Assembly: GCF_004151105.1 (NCBI RefSeq)
Contig: NZ_PHRF01000075.1
Coordinates: 1 to 45,818, forward strand
Direction of reading: 5' to 3'
Length of the DNA stretch: 45,818 bases
Origin: Streptomyces sp. L-9-10
GTDB lineage: Bacteria > Actinomycetota > Actinomycetes > Streptomycetales > Streptomycetaceae
Below, in pieces: positions 32,567 to 41,137 of the stretch; the stretch's first letter is position 1, and each line of letters opens with the position of its first letter. The notes beneath the pieces were generated by a model, which was given only the letters and a program-made list of their open reading frames with translations, ran no database searches and had not been told where the DNA came from. The translations under genes were made by a program, and so were the position numbers.

Positions 32567-32797
32567 ATGTCCCTTGTCTTCTCCGAAGAGACCCATCGCA
32601 ACATGCTCTCCCGCATCCCTCACCGCACCGGCAGAGAGATCTCCGACTGGCTTCGCGCGGTCGAGGAAGGTCCGGCCCTCTTCCGCTTCGAGGAGAAGGT
32701 CAGCTGGCTGAGGAGCGAGCACAACCTCGCGTACGGCCACGCGAAGGCGATCATCCACGAATACGACCTGCGGCGGGCGGCCCGCCGCCTGCTCTGA
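32567..32797 (+). CDS. DUF4287-type small protein
   Basis: The 76-aa protein includes the sequence RIPHRTGREISDWLRAVEEG and KVSWLRSEHNLAYGHAKAII. The second part is the typical DUF4287 signature of a short helical domain ending in an xxHNLGxGHAxAI-like motif. GGAGGCGCCG before ATG 32567 gives a good ribosome-binding site. Function unknown. It is followed by a very strong terminator. Confidence 0.8.
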   Translation: MSLVFSEETHRNMLSRIPHRTGREISDWLRAVEEGPALFRFEEKVSWLRSEHNLAYGHAKAIIHEYDLRRAARRLL

Positions 32798-32862
32798 CCC
32801 GGCAACCGACACCCGACACCCGAGACCCGAGCCGTCGGACTCCGCGGAGTCGGACACAGCGG

Positions 32863-32897
32863 AAGGGGTCCGCGGGCACAGTGCCCGCGGACCCCTT
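32863..32897. terminator. Bidirectional terminator
   Basis: A perfect 16-bp stem (AAGGGGTCCGCGGGCA at 32863-32878, its complement at 32882-32897) with a 3-nt loop lies between the convergent DUF4287 and Bax1-I genes. A smaller palindrome GACTCCGCGGAGTC precedes it. Confidence 0.9.
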
Positions 32898-32926
32898 CGT
32901 GCTACTCAGCCGTGAGGCGTCAGTCG

Positions 32927-33805
32927 TCAGTCGTTGCCTTGCAGGATCGAGAAGAGCCGCAGCATCTCCAGGTAGATCCACACCAGCGTCAGCGTGAGAC
33001 CGAAGGCCGCGAGCCAGGACTCCTCGCGCGGAGCGCCGTACGCGACGCCGTCCTCGACCTGCTTGAAGTCGAGCGCGAGGAAGCAGGCGCCGAGGATGAT
33101 CCCGACGATGCCGAAGATGATGCCCAGACCGCCGCTGCGGAAGCCGAGGCCGTCACCGCCGCCGAAGACGCTGAAGAGCAGGTTGGCGACCATCAGGAGC
33201 ACGAAGCCCATGGCGGCGGCCATCACGAAGCCGTAGAAGCGCCGGGTGACCCGGATCCAGCGCATCTTGTAGGCGAACAGCACACCGGCGAAGACCGCCA
33301 TCGTGCCCATGACCGCCTGGACGACCACACCGGGCGCGAGGTAGGTGCTCACCGCGGAGCTGATCACACCGAGGAAGACACCCTCGAAGGCGGCGTACGC
33401 CAGGATCAGCGCGGGCGTCGGCTTGCGCTTGAAGGACTGGACCAGCGACAGGACCATCGCCACCAGCGCGGCACCGATCGCGATGCCGTACGACTTGCCG
33501 AGGTTGGCGGGGTCCACCGGCAGCAGGACCCACGACAGGACGGCGGTGAGCACGACCGTGCCCAGCGTCATGCCGGTACGGCTCACGACGTCGTCGATCG
33601 TCATGACGTCGGGGCGCGCGGGCGCCTGCGGGCCGCCGAGCTGGGTGCCCTGCTGCGGGGCGTAGGGGTTGGTGGCGTACGGGTTGGTCGCGTACGGGTT
33701 CGTCGCTACAGCGGGGCCCCCGGCCTGCGGCGCCGCGTTGAAGCCCGCGTGGCCGTTGTCGCGGCTGAAGCCCCGTCGCGAGAAGACCGGGTTACTGCTC
33801 CTCAT
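32927..33805 (-). CDS. Bax inhibitor-1/YccA-family membrane protein
   Basis: The 292-aa protein has about 90 cytoplasmic N-terminal residues that include three NPYAT repeats, then seven hydrophobic segments. The Bax1-I/YccA fold is indicated by the pattern TPALILAYAAFEGVFLGVIS and LALDFKQVEDGVAYG. Relatives modulate membrane proteases or calcium leak, but the role in Streptomyces is unknown. I chose ATG 33805 after GGAGTGAG rather than the earlier in-frame start at 33844. It is convergent with the DUF4287 gene. Confidence 0.9.
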   Translation of the reverse strand: MRSSNPVFSRRGFSRDNGHAGFNAAPQAGGPAVATNPYATNPYATNPYAPQQGTQLGGPQAPARPDVMTIDDVVSRTGMTLGTVVLTAVLSWVLLPVDPANLGKSYGIAIGAALVAMVLSLVQSFKRKPTPALILAYAAFEGVFLGVISSAVSTYLAPGVVVQAVMGTMAVFAGVLFAYKMRWIRVTRRFYGFVMAAAMGFVLLMVANLLFSVFGGGDGLGFRSGGLGIIFGIVGIILGACFLALDFKQVEDGVAYGAPREESWLAAFGLTLTLVWIYLEMLRLFSILQGND

Positions 33806-33950
33806 CTCACTCCTCCATGGCCGCCCTGCGCGGCCTTGCGACAAGAGTAATGGGGCAGCAAAGCGTACGCCCTAGTGCTCGGGGAGGATCTTTCCAGGAT
33901 CGTGACGCCCGGCGGGTGCGTCTCGTCACATCGGAAGGTCACATCGGACC

Positions 33951-33999
33951 TTCACGCCTGACCTTCACGCCTGACCTTCACGCCTGACCGTCACGCCGG
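33951..33999. repeat. 13-nt tandem repeat downstream of bldA
   Basis: TTCACGCCTGACC is repeated at 33951, 33964 and 33977, with a partial fourth copy GTCACGCCGG at 33990. A related GGTCACATCGGACC precedes it. The array lies 64 nt beyond the 3' end of the bldA tRNA. It may act in 3' processing or termination, or simply be slippage. Confidence 0.8.
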
Positions 34000-34062
34000 A
34001 GCGCTCCCGGATCGGACCGGCGCACCCACCGGCGCCGGCCGTCCTGTCCATCACCGGTGATG

Positions 34063-34145
34063 TGCCCGGAGCCGGACTTGAACCGGCACGCCCCCGAGGG
34101 GCAGCGAGGTTTAAGCTCGCCGTGTCTGCATTCCACCATCCGGGC
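34063..34145 (-). tRNA. bldA: tRNA-Leu (anticodon UAA), bldA
   Basis: The minus strand folds as a class II tRNA of 83 nt. The acceptor stem is GCCCGGA/TCCGGGC with discriminator A (34063). The anticodon stem GCGAG/CTCGC encloses the loop CTTAAAC, so the anticodon is TAA (34113-34111). A long variable arm is present, and the T-stem and loop contain GGTTCAAGTCC. CCA is not encoded. This is the tRNA that reads UUA in Streptomyces and controls development and secondary metabolism through rare TTA codons. At least three genes in this window carry TTA. Confidence 0.97.
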
Positions 34146-34557
34146 AAGCGCGCAACGGCGCGTTGGCACAGGAGCCTATCGGGGCAGGCCACTCGAACAG
34201 CCGAGCGGCTACCCGATGTTGTCTTATTTTATTGACTTCTGAGGGTGCGTCAGCACACGTACCGGGCCATCGACACATGCCGGGCCCGGGGTGGTCATCC
34301 CTGACCAGGGCGGGCAGGAATGACGAAAAGTCGCCGCCCGGTCACGCATTTGGCATCGTCGCCGCGTACGCGTGGCCTTGAGGCGACCTGCGGAGGACCT
34401 GTCCCAGGAGTCGAGTCATCCCCGAGGAGGAGGGCGCGGCACGGCGGTCAGACCCAAGACGGCCCCGGGAACGGTTACCGCGGCGGACGACTCGCGCTCC
34501 CCCCGCCATGAGGATGGAGGTGTCCTCACAGCGCACCACCGACAGGAGTGTTCTCCC
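34146..34557. promoter_or_regulatory. Intergenic region between bldA and the ABC exporter
   Basis: This 412-nt stretch has no credible gene. A TAGGCT (-10-like) on the minus strand at 34178-34173 would start bldA about 20 nt before the tRNA, but its -35 is weak. An AT-rich tract at 34221-34240 stands out in this GC-rich DNA. A small hairpin (GAGGA/TCCTC, 34510-34527) precedes the exporter ribosome-binding site CAGGAG. Promoter assignments are tentative. Confidence 0.4.
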
Positions 34558-35328
34558 GTGACCACCACCCAGTTCGCCCCCCGCGCGACCGCCGTGGCCG
34601 CCCGCGCCTCCGATCTGTCGAAGGTCTACGGCCTGGGCGAGACCCAGGTGGTGGCCCTCGACCGGGTCTCCGTGGACTTCCGGCAGGGAGAGTTCACCGC
34701 GATCATGGGCCCGTCCGGCTCCGGCAAGTCCACGCTCATGCACTGCGTGGCCGGCCTCGACAGCTTCAGCAGCGGCTCCGTACGGCTCGGCGAGACCGAG
34801 CTGTCGACCCTCAAGGACAAGCAGCTCACGCAGTTGCGCCGGGACAAGATCGGCTTCATCTTCCAGGCGTTCAATCTGCTGCCGACCCTGACGGCCCTGG
34901 AGAACATCACCCTCCCGATGGACATCGCGGGCCGCAAGCCCGACAAGCAGTGGCTGGACCAGGTGATCTCGATGATCGGTCTCGCCGACCGGCTCGGCCA
35001 CCGGCCCACCCAGCTCTCCGGCGGCCAGCAGCAGCGTGTGGCCGTCGCCCGCGCGCTGGCCTCCCAGCCCGAGATCATCTTCGGCGACGAGCCGACCGGG
35101 AACCTGGACTCGCGTTCCGGCGCCGAGGTGCTGGGCTTCCTGCGCAACTCCGTACGCGAACTGGGCCAGACCGTCGTCATGGTGACGCACGACCCGGTGG
35201 CCGCCTCCTACGCGGACCGCGTCATCTTCCTCGCCGACGGCCGGATCGTCGACGAGATGCTGCACCCGAGCGCCGACGGGGTGCTCGACCGGATGAAGGC
35301 CTTCGACGCCAAGGGCCGTACGAGCTGA
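34558..35328 (+). CDS. ABC exporter ATPase, MacB/LolD-like
   Basis: The 256-aa ATPase has Walker A MGPSGSGKST, Q-loop FIFQAFNLLP, signature LSGGQQQRVAVARAL and Walker B IIFGDEPTGNLDSR with the switch His in VTHDPVAA. The GDEPTGNLD form is typical of the MacB/LolD/FtsE group that works with FtsX-fold permeases. GTG 34558 follows CAGGAG. Its partner permease starts 251 nt downstream, beyond an 18-nt repeat array. The exported substrate is unknown. Confidence 0.92.
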   Translation: MTTTQFAPRATAVAARASDLSKVYGLGETQVVALDRVSVDFRQGEFTAIMGPSGSGKSTLMHCVAGLDSFSSGSVRLGETELSTLKDKQLTQLRRDKIGFIFQAFNLLPTLTALENITLPMDIAGRKPDKQWLDQVISMIGLADRLGHRPTQLSGGQQQRVAVARALASQPEIIFGDEPTGNLDSRSGAEVLGFLRNSVRELGQTVVMVTHDPVAASYADRVIFLADGRIVDEMLHPSADGVLDRMKAFDAKGRTS

Positions 35329-35349
35329 CGCTCCGTCGGTTCCGTTCGG

Positions 35350-35449
35350 CCCGTACGTGACCGTTGACCCGTACGTGGCGCTCCACCCGTACGTGCTGCT
35401 CCACCCGTACGTGGCGCTCCGTCCGTGCGTGCTCGTTGACCCGTACGCG
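35350..35449. repeat. 18-nt period repeat array between exporter genes
   Basis: CCCGTACGTG recurs at 35350, 35368, 35386 and 35404, with variants at 35422 (TCCGTGCGTG) and 35440 (CCCGTACGCG), an exact 18-nt period. Spacers alternate between GGCGCTCCA- and ACCGTTGA-like sequence. GTAC is palindromic in each unit. It separates the ATPase and permease genes and could be a regulatory array or a slippage product. Confidence 0.85.
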
Positions 35450-35579
35450 GCCCACTCGCGCTGACGCTCCGGCAGTCGGCCCCACTTCGCCCCTCGGTTT
35501 CCGCCCCTCGGTCCGGTCCGTCGTGTCGGCCCGTCTGTTCGGCCTGCCCTCTCCGCCCACCCTCACCAGGACTTCCACC

Positions 35580-38123
35580 ATGTTCCGTACCGCCTTGCGC
35601 ACCGTGCTCGCGCACAAGGCCAGGTTGCTGATGACCGTCCTCGCCGTCATGCTCGGCGTCGCTTTCGTCTCCGGCACCCTGGTCTTCACCGACACCCTCG
35701 GCAACGCCTTCGAGAAGCAGTCGTCCAAGAGCTTCAAGGACGTCGCCGTCGGCGTCACCGCGTACGACGCCCGCGACTCCGGCGACACCGACGACGCCAA
35801 GGCGACCCCCGGGGTCGGCCAGGAGACCGTCGGCAAGATCGAGGGCCTGGACGGGGTCGCCTCCGTCACCGGCCGGGTCAGCGGCTTCGCCGGGGTCGCC
35901 GACCCCGACGGCAAGCTGATCGGCGACGGCTGGTCCAACAACGGCTCCAACTTCGCCCCGGGCGAGAACGGCCAGGACGCCGCCTACTCCTTCTCCGAGG
36001 GCACGGGTCCCACCAAGGACGGTGAGATCGCACTCGACAGGACGACCGCGACCAAGGGGAAGTACACGGTCGGCGAGCCGGTACGCGTCGCCACCAACGG
36101 GCCGGTGAAGGAGTACACCCTCTCCGGTGTCTTCACCACCGACGACGGACAGGTCAACGCGGGCGGCAGTCTCGTCCTCTTCGACACCGCCGTCGCGCAG
36201 AAGCTCTATCTGGAGCCCGGCTTCTACAGCGATCTCACGATCACGGCCGCCGCCGGTGCCTCCGAGAGCCGGATCCTCGACCAGCTCAAGCCCCTGCTGC
36301 CGAAGAACGCCGAGGCGAAGACCGGCGAGCAGCTCGCCACGGAGCAGGCCGACCAGATCGAGAGGAGCCTCTCCAGCCTCAACCAGATCCTGCTGGGCTC
36401 CGCCGCCGTCGCGCTCTTCGTCGGCGTCTTCCTGATCTCCAACACCTTCACCATGCTGGTCGCCCAGCGGACCAGGGAGCTGGCGCTGCTGCGCGCGGTC
36501 GGCGCCTCACGCCGCCAGGTCAAGCGCTCGGTGCTGGCCGAGGCCGCGGTGGTCGGCGTGATCGCCTCCACGATCGGTTTCCTCTTCGGTCTCGGGCTCG
36601 CCATCGCGCTGCGCTCGCTGATGGGCGTGACGGGCGCGAAGATACCCGCGGGCGCGCTGGTGGTCTCGCCGACCGCGGTCGGCGCCGCCTTCGGTGTCGG
36701 GGTGCTGATCACGCTGCTCGCCGCCTGGCTGCCCGCCCGCCGGGCCGCGAAGATCCCGCCGGTGGCCGCGATGAACAGCGTGCACGGCGTGGCCACCACC
36801 AAGTCGCTCGTCGTACGGAACTCCATCGGCGGCGCGCTGGCCCTGCTCGGCTCCGCCGTGATCGTCGCGGGCGCCGCGGCCGGTTCCGACGGCCGGATCC
36901 TCATCGGCGGCGGCGCGTTCCTGACGATGATCGGCGTGATCGTGCTGATCCCGCTGCTGTCCCGTCCGGTCATCGCGCTGGTACGGCCGCTGCTGCGCGG
37001 GGTCTTCGGGGTGTCCGGCAAGCTGGCCGGGCTGAACGCGGTCCGCAATCCGCGGCGTACCGGCGCCACCGCCTCCGCGCTGGCCATCGGGCTCACGCTG
37101 GTCACCGGGCTGACGGTGATCGGTGTCACCGTCGGCCAGGCCGTGGACAGGATGACCACGGACAACATCAAGGCCGACTACATGGTGACGATGGCTGCCG
37201 CGGGCGACCTGGACCAGAGCGTGCTGACCGCGCTGGAGAAGGCGCCCGGCGTGATCGCGGTCTCCCCGCAGCAGTCCGCCGGGCTGGAGATCAAGGGCGA
37301 CTACCACTCCGCCTCCGCGGTCACCCCCGGGGACATCGAGAAGGTCATCAACATCGCCTCGGTCTCCGGCTCACTGGACGCGCTCGCCCAGGGCGAGATC
37401 GCGGTCGCCGAGGACACCGCGAGGTCCAACGGCTGGAAGCTCGGTGACACCGTGCAGGTCACCTTCAGCGACAAGAAGACGGGCGAGCTGACGGTCGGCG
37501 CCACCTACAAGAAGAACGAGTTCCTCTCGCCGGTGCTGATGTCGACCGAGCTGGCGTCCACGCACGAGGCCACGCCGTACATCCCCGAGGTGTGGGTGAA
37601 GATGGACGGCGGCGCGAGCGCCGCGAACGAGCAGGCGCTGGTGGACTCGCTGGGCAAGAACCCGGCGATCACGATGATGGACCAGCAGGACATCAGGAAC
37701 GAGTTCGGCGGCTTCATCAACACCGCGCTGAACATCATGTACGGCCTGCTGGCGATGGCCCTGGTCATCGCGATCCTGGGGGTCGTCAACACGCTGGCGA
37801 TGTCCGTCTTCGAGCGTCAGCAGGAGATCGGCATGCTGCGGGCCATCGGCCTGGACCGGGCCAAGGTCAAGCGGATGATCCGGCTGGAGGCCGTTGTCAT
37901 CTCGCTCTTCGGCGCGGTGATCGGGGTGGGGCTCGGGTCCTTCCTGGCCTGGGCGATCGGTCAGACCATCAAGGACCAAGTCCCTGGTTACGCGCTGGTC
38001 ATCCCGTGGGACCGGATCGGGATCTTCCTGGTTCTCGCCGGTCTGGTGGGGGTGCTCGCCGCGCTGTGGCCGGCGCGCAGCGCCGCGAAGCTGAACATGC
38101 TGACGGCCATCAAGACCGAGTAG
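35580..38123 (+). CDS. FtsX-domain ABC permease, MacB-like
   Basis: The 847-aa permease has one N-terminal span (MTVLAVMLGVAFVSGTLVF), a large extracytoplasmic domain (about 45-255) and a first FtsX-like four-span unit (about 265-430: RELALLRAVGASRRQVKRSV). Further spans lie near 475-520, then a second extracytoplasmic domain (about 570-710), and a second FtsX unit ends the protein (QQEIGMLRAIGLDRAKVKRM). This duplicated layout is common for large actinobacterial exporters. The start is ATG 35580 with AGGA upstream; the open frame continues upstream through the 18-nt repeats but looks non-coding. Confidence 0.9.
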   Translation: MFRTALRTVLAHKARLLMTVLAVMLGVAFVSGTLVFTDTLGNAFEKQSSKSFKDVAVGVTAYDARDSGDTDDAKATPGVGQETVGKIEGLDGVASVTGRVSGFAGVADPDGKLIGDGWSNNGSNFAPGENGQDAAYSFSEGTGPTKDGEIALDRTTATKGKYTVGEPVRVATNGPVKEYTLSGVFTTDDGQVNAGGSLVLFDTAVAQKLYLEPGFYSDLTITAAAGASESRILDQLKPLLPKNAEAKTGEQLATEQADQIERSLSSLNQILLGSAAVALFVGVFLISNTFTMLVAQRTRELALLRAVGASRRQVKRSVLAEAAVVGVIASTIGFLFGLGLAIALRSLMGVTGAKIPAGALVVSPTAVGAAFGVGVLITLLAAWLPARRAAKIPPVAAMNSVHGVATTKSLVVRNSIGGALALLGSAVIVAGAAAGSDGRILIGGGAFLTMIGVIVLIPLLSRPVIALVRPLLRGVFGVSGKLAGLNAVRNPRRTGATASALAIGLTLVTGLTVIGVTVGQAVDRMTTDNIKADYMVTMAAAGDLDQSVLTALEKAPGVIAVSPQQSAGLEIKGDYHSASAVTPGDIEKVINIASVSGSLDALAQGEIAVAEDTARSNGWKLGDTVQVTFSDKKTGELTVGATYKKNEFLSPVLMSTELASTHEATPYIPEVWVKMDGGASAANEQALVDSLGKNPAITMMDQQDIRNEFGGFINTALNIMYGLLAMALVIAILGVVNTLAMSVFERQQEIGMLRAIGLDRAKVKRMIRLEAVVISLFGAVIGVGLGSFLAWAIGQTIKDQVPGYALVIPWDRIGIFLVLAGLVGVLAALWPARSAAKLNMLTAIKTE

Positions 38124-38193
38124 CGCGGAACCGGCCGAGGAGCGGGAGAGGGCCGGGGAGCGGGAGAGGGACGGCAGAGGACGGGACACGACA

Positions 38194-38232
38194 GGAGAGG
38201 GCGGGACCCCGGCGCGGGGGCCCGCCCTCTCC
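38194..38232. terminator. Bidirectional terminator between exporter and phospholipase-like gene
   Basis: Twelve-bp arms GGAGAGGGCGGG (38194-38205) and their complement (38221-38232) enclose a loop that itself can pair (CCCCGGCGCGGGG). The two flanking genes converge here. Two copies of GGAGCGGGAGAGGG lie just upstream. Confidence 0.85.
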
Positions 38233-38239
38233 CGCGTCC

Positions 38240-39610
38240 TCAGGTGCCGGCGCAGTAGCGCATCAGATGATCGTGGTTGGCCTTGTACTGGTCGTGGACC
38301 ACGGCGTCGTCGATCTTCAGCAGGGTCTCGTCATTGGAACGCAGCGCCTGCCACGAGTAGTTGTGGCTCCCGGTCCAGACGATCTTCTTGTCGGCGACCC
38401 CCTCGTACGTGCCCTTCACCAGCACGTACTTGGAGTGCAGCCCGATCTTCGGCGCCCCGCTCGTGGGCGGGTCCTCCCAGCACTCCACGCGCTGCGTGAG
38501 CTTCCCGGAGACGAGGGAGGTGACGGTCCTGCCGAGCGACGGTACGCCGGTGCCCCCGCCGTTCGGATTGCCGTCGCCCGCGAGATACACCAGGCAGCCC
38601 GCCTTCTTCATGGCCACGAGCTTGCTCGCGATCTGGTCGCGGTAGAAGAGGTTCGCCGCCATCCGCACCTCGGAGCGGCGCGTCGACGAGCAGGCGACCT
38701 TGTCGAGGAGGAGCTTGACCGTGTCGGTGGCCGGGTCCTTCCGGTAGTCCGTACCGGACGTCTCCCGGCGCGGGAAGAAGTACGTCTTGTACGCGGGGTC
38801 GGTCGCGCTGGACGGCGTCCGGTAGTACGTCGCGAGCCCCGGGCCCGAGGCGCCGTACTTCAGCTGGTCGGAGAAGTACGCCGCGTAGTTGTCGTAGAGA
38901 CCGGGATCGGCGATCGTCACGGCGTTGTTGAACAGGTCGGTGCGCTGGGTGCCGGTCATATTGGCCGAGGTCTGCACGACGACCTTCTCCGCGCCTCCCG
39001 TGCGGGAGAAGAGGAAGAACTTGTTGTGGTCGATCGCGCGGCTGCCGATCGCGCGGTTGCCGACGCACGAGCGGTTCGACGGGCAGGACATCACCCAGGA
39101 CGGCCGGGCGCGGTCGGTGCCGAGGCCCGCCGCGAGGTTCTCGTACTCACCGCCGGCGGTCACCGTCTCGTGCGATTTGTAGTCGAGGATCGCCCGGACG
39201 GCGACGCCGCGTTCCTTGGCCGCGATCAGGGCCTCGCGGACGCTGTCGTCGGTGAAGGTATAGAGGGACAGGCTGATCGAGCCGCCCGCCGGGGAGCCGT
39301 CGATCAGGGAGACGACGTGGTTCCTGATCCTGTCCCGCTGGGCGCTGGTGCCCGCGGGGTCGTTGAAGATCGCGCCGGTGGTGACCGGGGCGGCGGGGGC
39401 CCCGGCCGGTAACCCCGAAGGCGCCGGGGATTCGCCCCTGGACGGGGGCTCGGCCTCGGACGGGGCCCGGAACTCGGATCCGTCGTCCCCGTCCGCCCAC
39501 GCGGCGCCGGGAAGGGCCACGACGGACATCAGGGCGACGGCCAGGCTCAACAGCCGGATTCCGCGGTGCCCATGGCGACGGCGATGGTGACGGTGGTGGT
39601 GGCGGTGCAC
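38240..39610 (-). CDS. Secreted phospholipase D-like protein, contains a TTA codon
   Basis: The 456-aa precursor has a His/Arg-rich start (HRHHHRHHRRRHGHR), a hydrophobic signal core and the likely cleavage site AAWA-DG near residue 39. Two PLD half-domains carry HKD-type motifs: AIDHNKFFLFSR with downstream QTSANMTG, and GLHSKYVLVKG with downstream TGSHNYSW. The usual Asp of HxK(x4)D is not evident in either motif, so substrate range is uncertain. Codon 67 (39412-39410), in the linker SGLPAG, is TTA, so production should need bldA. GTG start with AGGAG 6 nt upstream. Confidence 0.88.
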   Translation of the reverse strand: MHRHHHRHHRRRHGHRGIRLLSLAVALMSVVALPGAAWADGDDGSEFRAPSEAEPPSRGESPAPSGLPAGAPAAPVTTGAIFNDPAGTSAQRDRIRNHVVSLIDGSPAGGSISLSLYTFTDDSVREALIAAKERGVAVRAILDYKSHETVTAGGEYENLAAGLGTDRARPSWVMSCPSNRSCVGNRAIGSRAIDHNKFFLFSRTGGAEKVVVQTSANMTGTQRTDLFNNAVTIADPGLYDNYAAYFSDQLKYGASGPGLATYYRTPSSATDPAYKTYFFPRRETSGTDYRKDPATDTVKLLLDKVACSSTRRSEVRMAANLFYRDQIASKLVAMKKAGCLVYLAGDGNPNGGGTGVPSLGRTVTSLVSGKLTQRVECWEDPPTSGAPKIGLHSKYVLVKGTYEGVADKKIVWTGSHNYSWQALRSNDETLLKIDDAVVHDQYKANHDHLMRYCAGT

Positions 39611-39690
39611 ACCGGTCTCCTGTTCGGTTCGGCTCGGGGAGCACGTGACTCTCGAACACGGACCTGGTGAAACCCCGCGGAAAGCGGAAA

Positions 39691-39728
39691 ACGGAGCCGC
39701 CGGGCAGGGGTGTGCCCGGCAGCTCCGT
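39691..39728. terminator. Hairpin terminator after the cyclopropane synthase gene
   Basis: ACGGAGC-x-GCCGGGCA pairs with TGCCCGGC-x-GCTCCGT across a 6-nt loop, with one bulged position. It lies 87 nt beyond the stop of the minus-strand cyclopropane synthase gene and before the start of the phospholipase-like gene. Confidence 0.75.
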
Positions 39729-39814
39729 CATCCAGGCCCGGACGGCAGAACGTACCAACTCGCCGTCACTGTCCGGGCCCGCTCACCTCTTTGTCACCCG
39801 CATGGTGTCCCGCG

Positions 39815-41128
39815 TCAGCCGCTCCACACGCGCGCTCGCGCCGGCATCCCGGAGGCACCGCTCTCCGGAGTCCGCACGGCCAGGATCTGGTTGACGCCGA
39901 TCTTGTTCCGCTCGAAGGAGACCGCGGAGGCCGCCATGTAGAGGCGCCAGACGCGGGCGCGTCCGGCGGAGGTGGCACGTACGGCCTCGGCCCAGTGGTC
40001 CTCCAGGTTGGCCACCCAGCGGCGCAGGGTCAGGGCGTAGTGCTCCCGGATCGCCTCGACGTCGCGGACCTCGAAGCCCGCCTCCTCCAGCGTGCCGACC
40101 GTCCTGCCGAGCGGCGCCAGCTCGCCGTCCGGGAAGACGTACGCGTCGATGAACTCGTCGATGCGGTACGCGCTCTCGTCCTTCTCGGGACGGCGGGCGA
40201 TCTGGTGGTTGAGCAGCCGGCCGCCCGGCTTGAGCAGGGCGTACAGATCGTCGGCGTACTCGCGGTATTTGACCGAGCCCACGTGCTCGGCCATCCCGAT
40301 GGACGAGATCGCGTCGTACGGGCCGTCCCTGACGTCCCGGTAGTCCTGGACCCGCAGCTCGATACGGTCGGTGAGGCCCTCCTCCGCGACCCGCTTGCGC
40401 GCGTAGGCGGCCTGCTCCCGGGAAAGGGTGACGCCGGTGACGCGGGCGCCGTACTCCCGGGCGGCGTGGATGGCCATCGAGCCCCAGCCGCAGCCGACGT
40501 CGAGCAGCCGGTCGCCCTCCTTGAGGGCGAGCTTGCGGCAGATCAGATCGAGCTTGTCGCGCTGTGCGTCCTCAAGGGTGAAGCCGTCGTCGCCGTAGCT
40601 GTCGCCGTCGCCCCAGTAGGCGCACGAGTAGACCATCGAGGGACCGAGCACCAGCTCGTAGAAGTCGTTGCCCACGTCGTAGTGGTGGCTGATCGCCGCC
40701 CGGTCGCGGCGCTTGGTGTGCAGCGCGCCGTGCCGTCGCCGGATCTCCTCGGCGGGCGGGGCGGGCGGCGGCCAGGGTCCCGCGATCTGTACGAACCCGC
40801 GCGCGACGGCCCGCATACGGGGGTCGAGTACGGGGTGCACCTCGTCCTTGGCATCGGCGCCGCGCTCCCAGATGAGCCCGGCGAGGAGGCCGAGGGTCTC
40901 GTAGAGATCGCCCTCCACATCGATCTCACCGGCCACCCAGGCGCGCGCGAGCCCCAGTTCGCCGGGTTTCCACAGGAGGCGGCGCAGGGCACGACGGTTA
41001 CGGATGATCAGGGCCGGGGCGTCCGGGGGACCGGATTCGCTGCCGTCCCAGGCACGGATACGGACCGGGAGCGGGGCCCCCAGCAACTCTTCGGCAAGAG
41101 TGGTCAGCCGCAGCGCGGCGTCGGCCAT
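39815..41128 (-). CDS. cfa: Cyclopropane-fatty-acyl-phospholipid synthase
   Basis: The 437-aa SAM-dependent enzyme adds a methylene bridge to unsaturated membrane lipids. The N-terminal domain (about 1-140) is followed by the family signature AISHHYDVGNDFYELVLG, the SAM motif LLDVGCGWGSMAIHAA and the active-site region SIGMAEHVG; NHQIARRP and FPDGELAP come later. ATG 41128 follows GGAGG at 8 nt; GTG 41137 is an alternative. It is transcribed alone on the minus strand. Confidence 0.9.
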   Translation of the reverse strand: MADAALRLTTLAEELLGAPLPVRIRAWDGSESGPPDAPALIIRNRRALRRLLWKPGELGLARAWVAGEIDVEGDLYETLGLLAGLIWERGADAKDEVHPVLDPRMRAVARGFVQIAGPWPPPAPPAEEIRRRHGALHTKRRDRAAISHHYDVGNDFYELVLGPSMVYSCAYWGDGDSYGDDGFTLEDAQRDKLDLICRKLALKEGDRLLDVGCGWGSMAIHAAREYGARVTGVTLSREQAAYARKRVAEEGLTDRIELRVQDYRDVRDGPYDAISSIGMAEHVGSVKYREYADDLYALLKPGGRLLNHQIARRPEKDESAYRIDEFIDAYVFPDGELAPLGRTVGTLEEAGFEVRDVEAIREHYALTLRRWVANLEDHWAEAVRATSAGRARVWRLYMAASAVSFERNKIGVNQILAVRTPESGASGMPARARVWSG

Positions 41129-41137
41129 GGCGTACAC

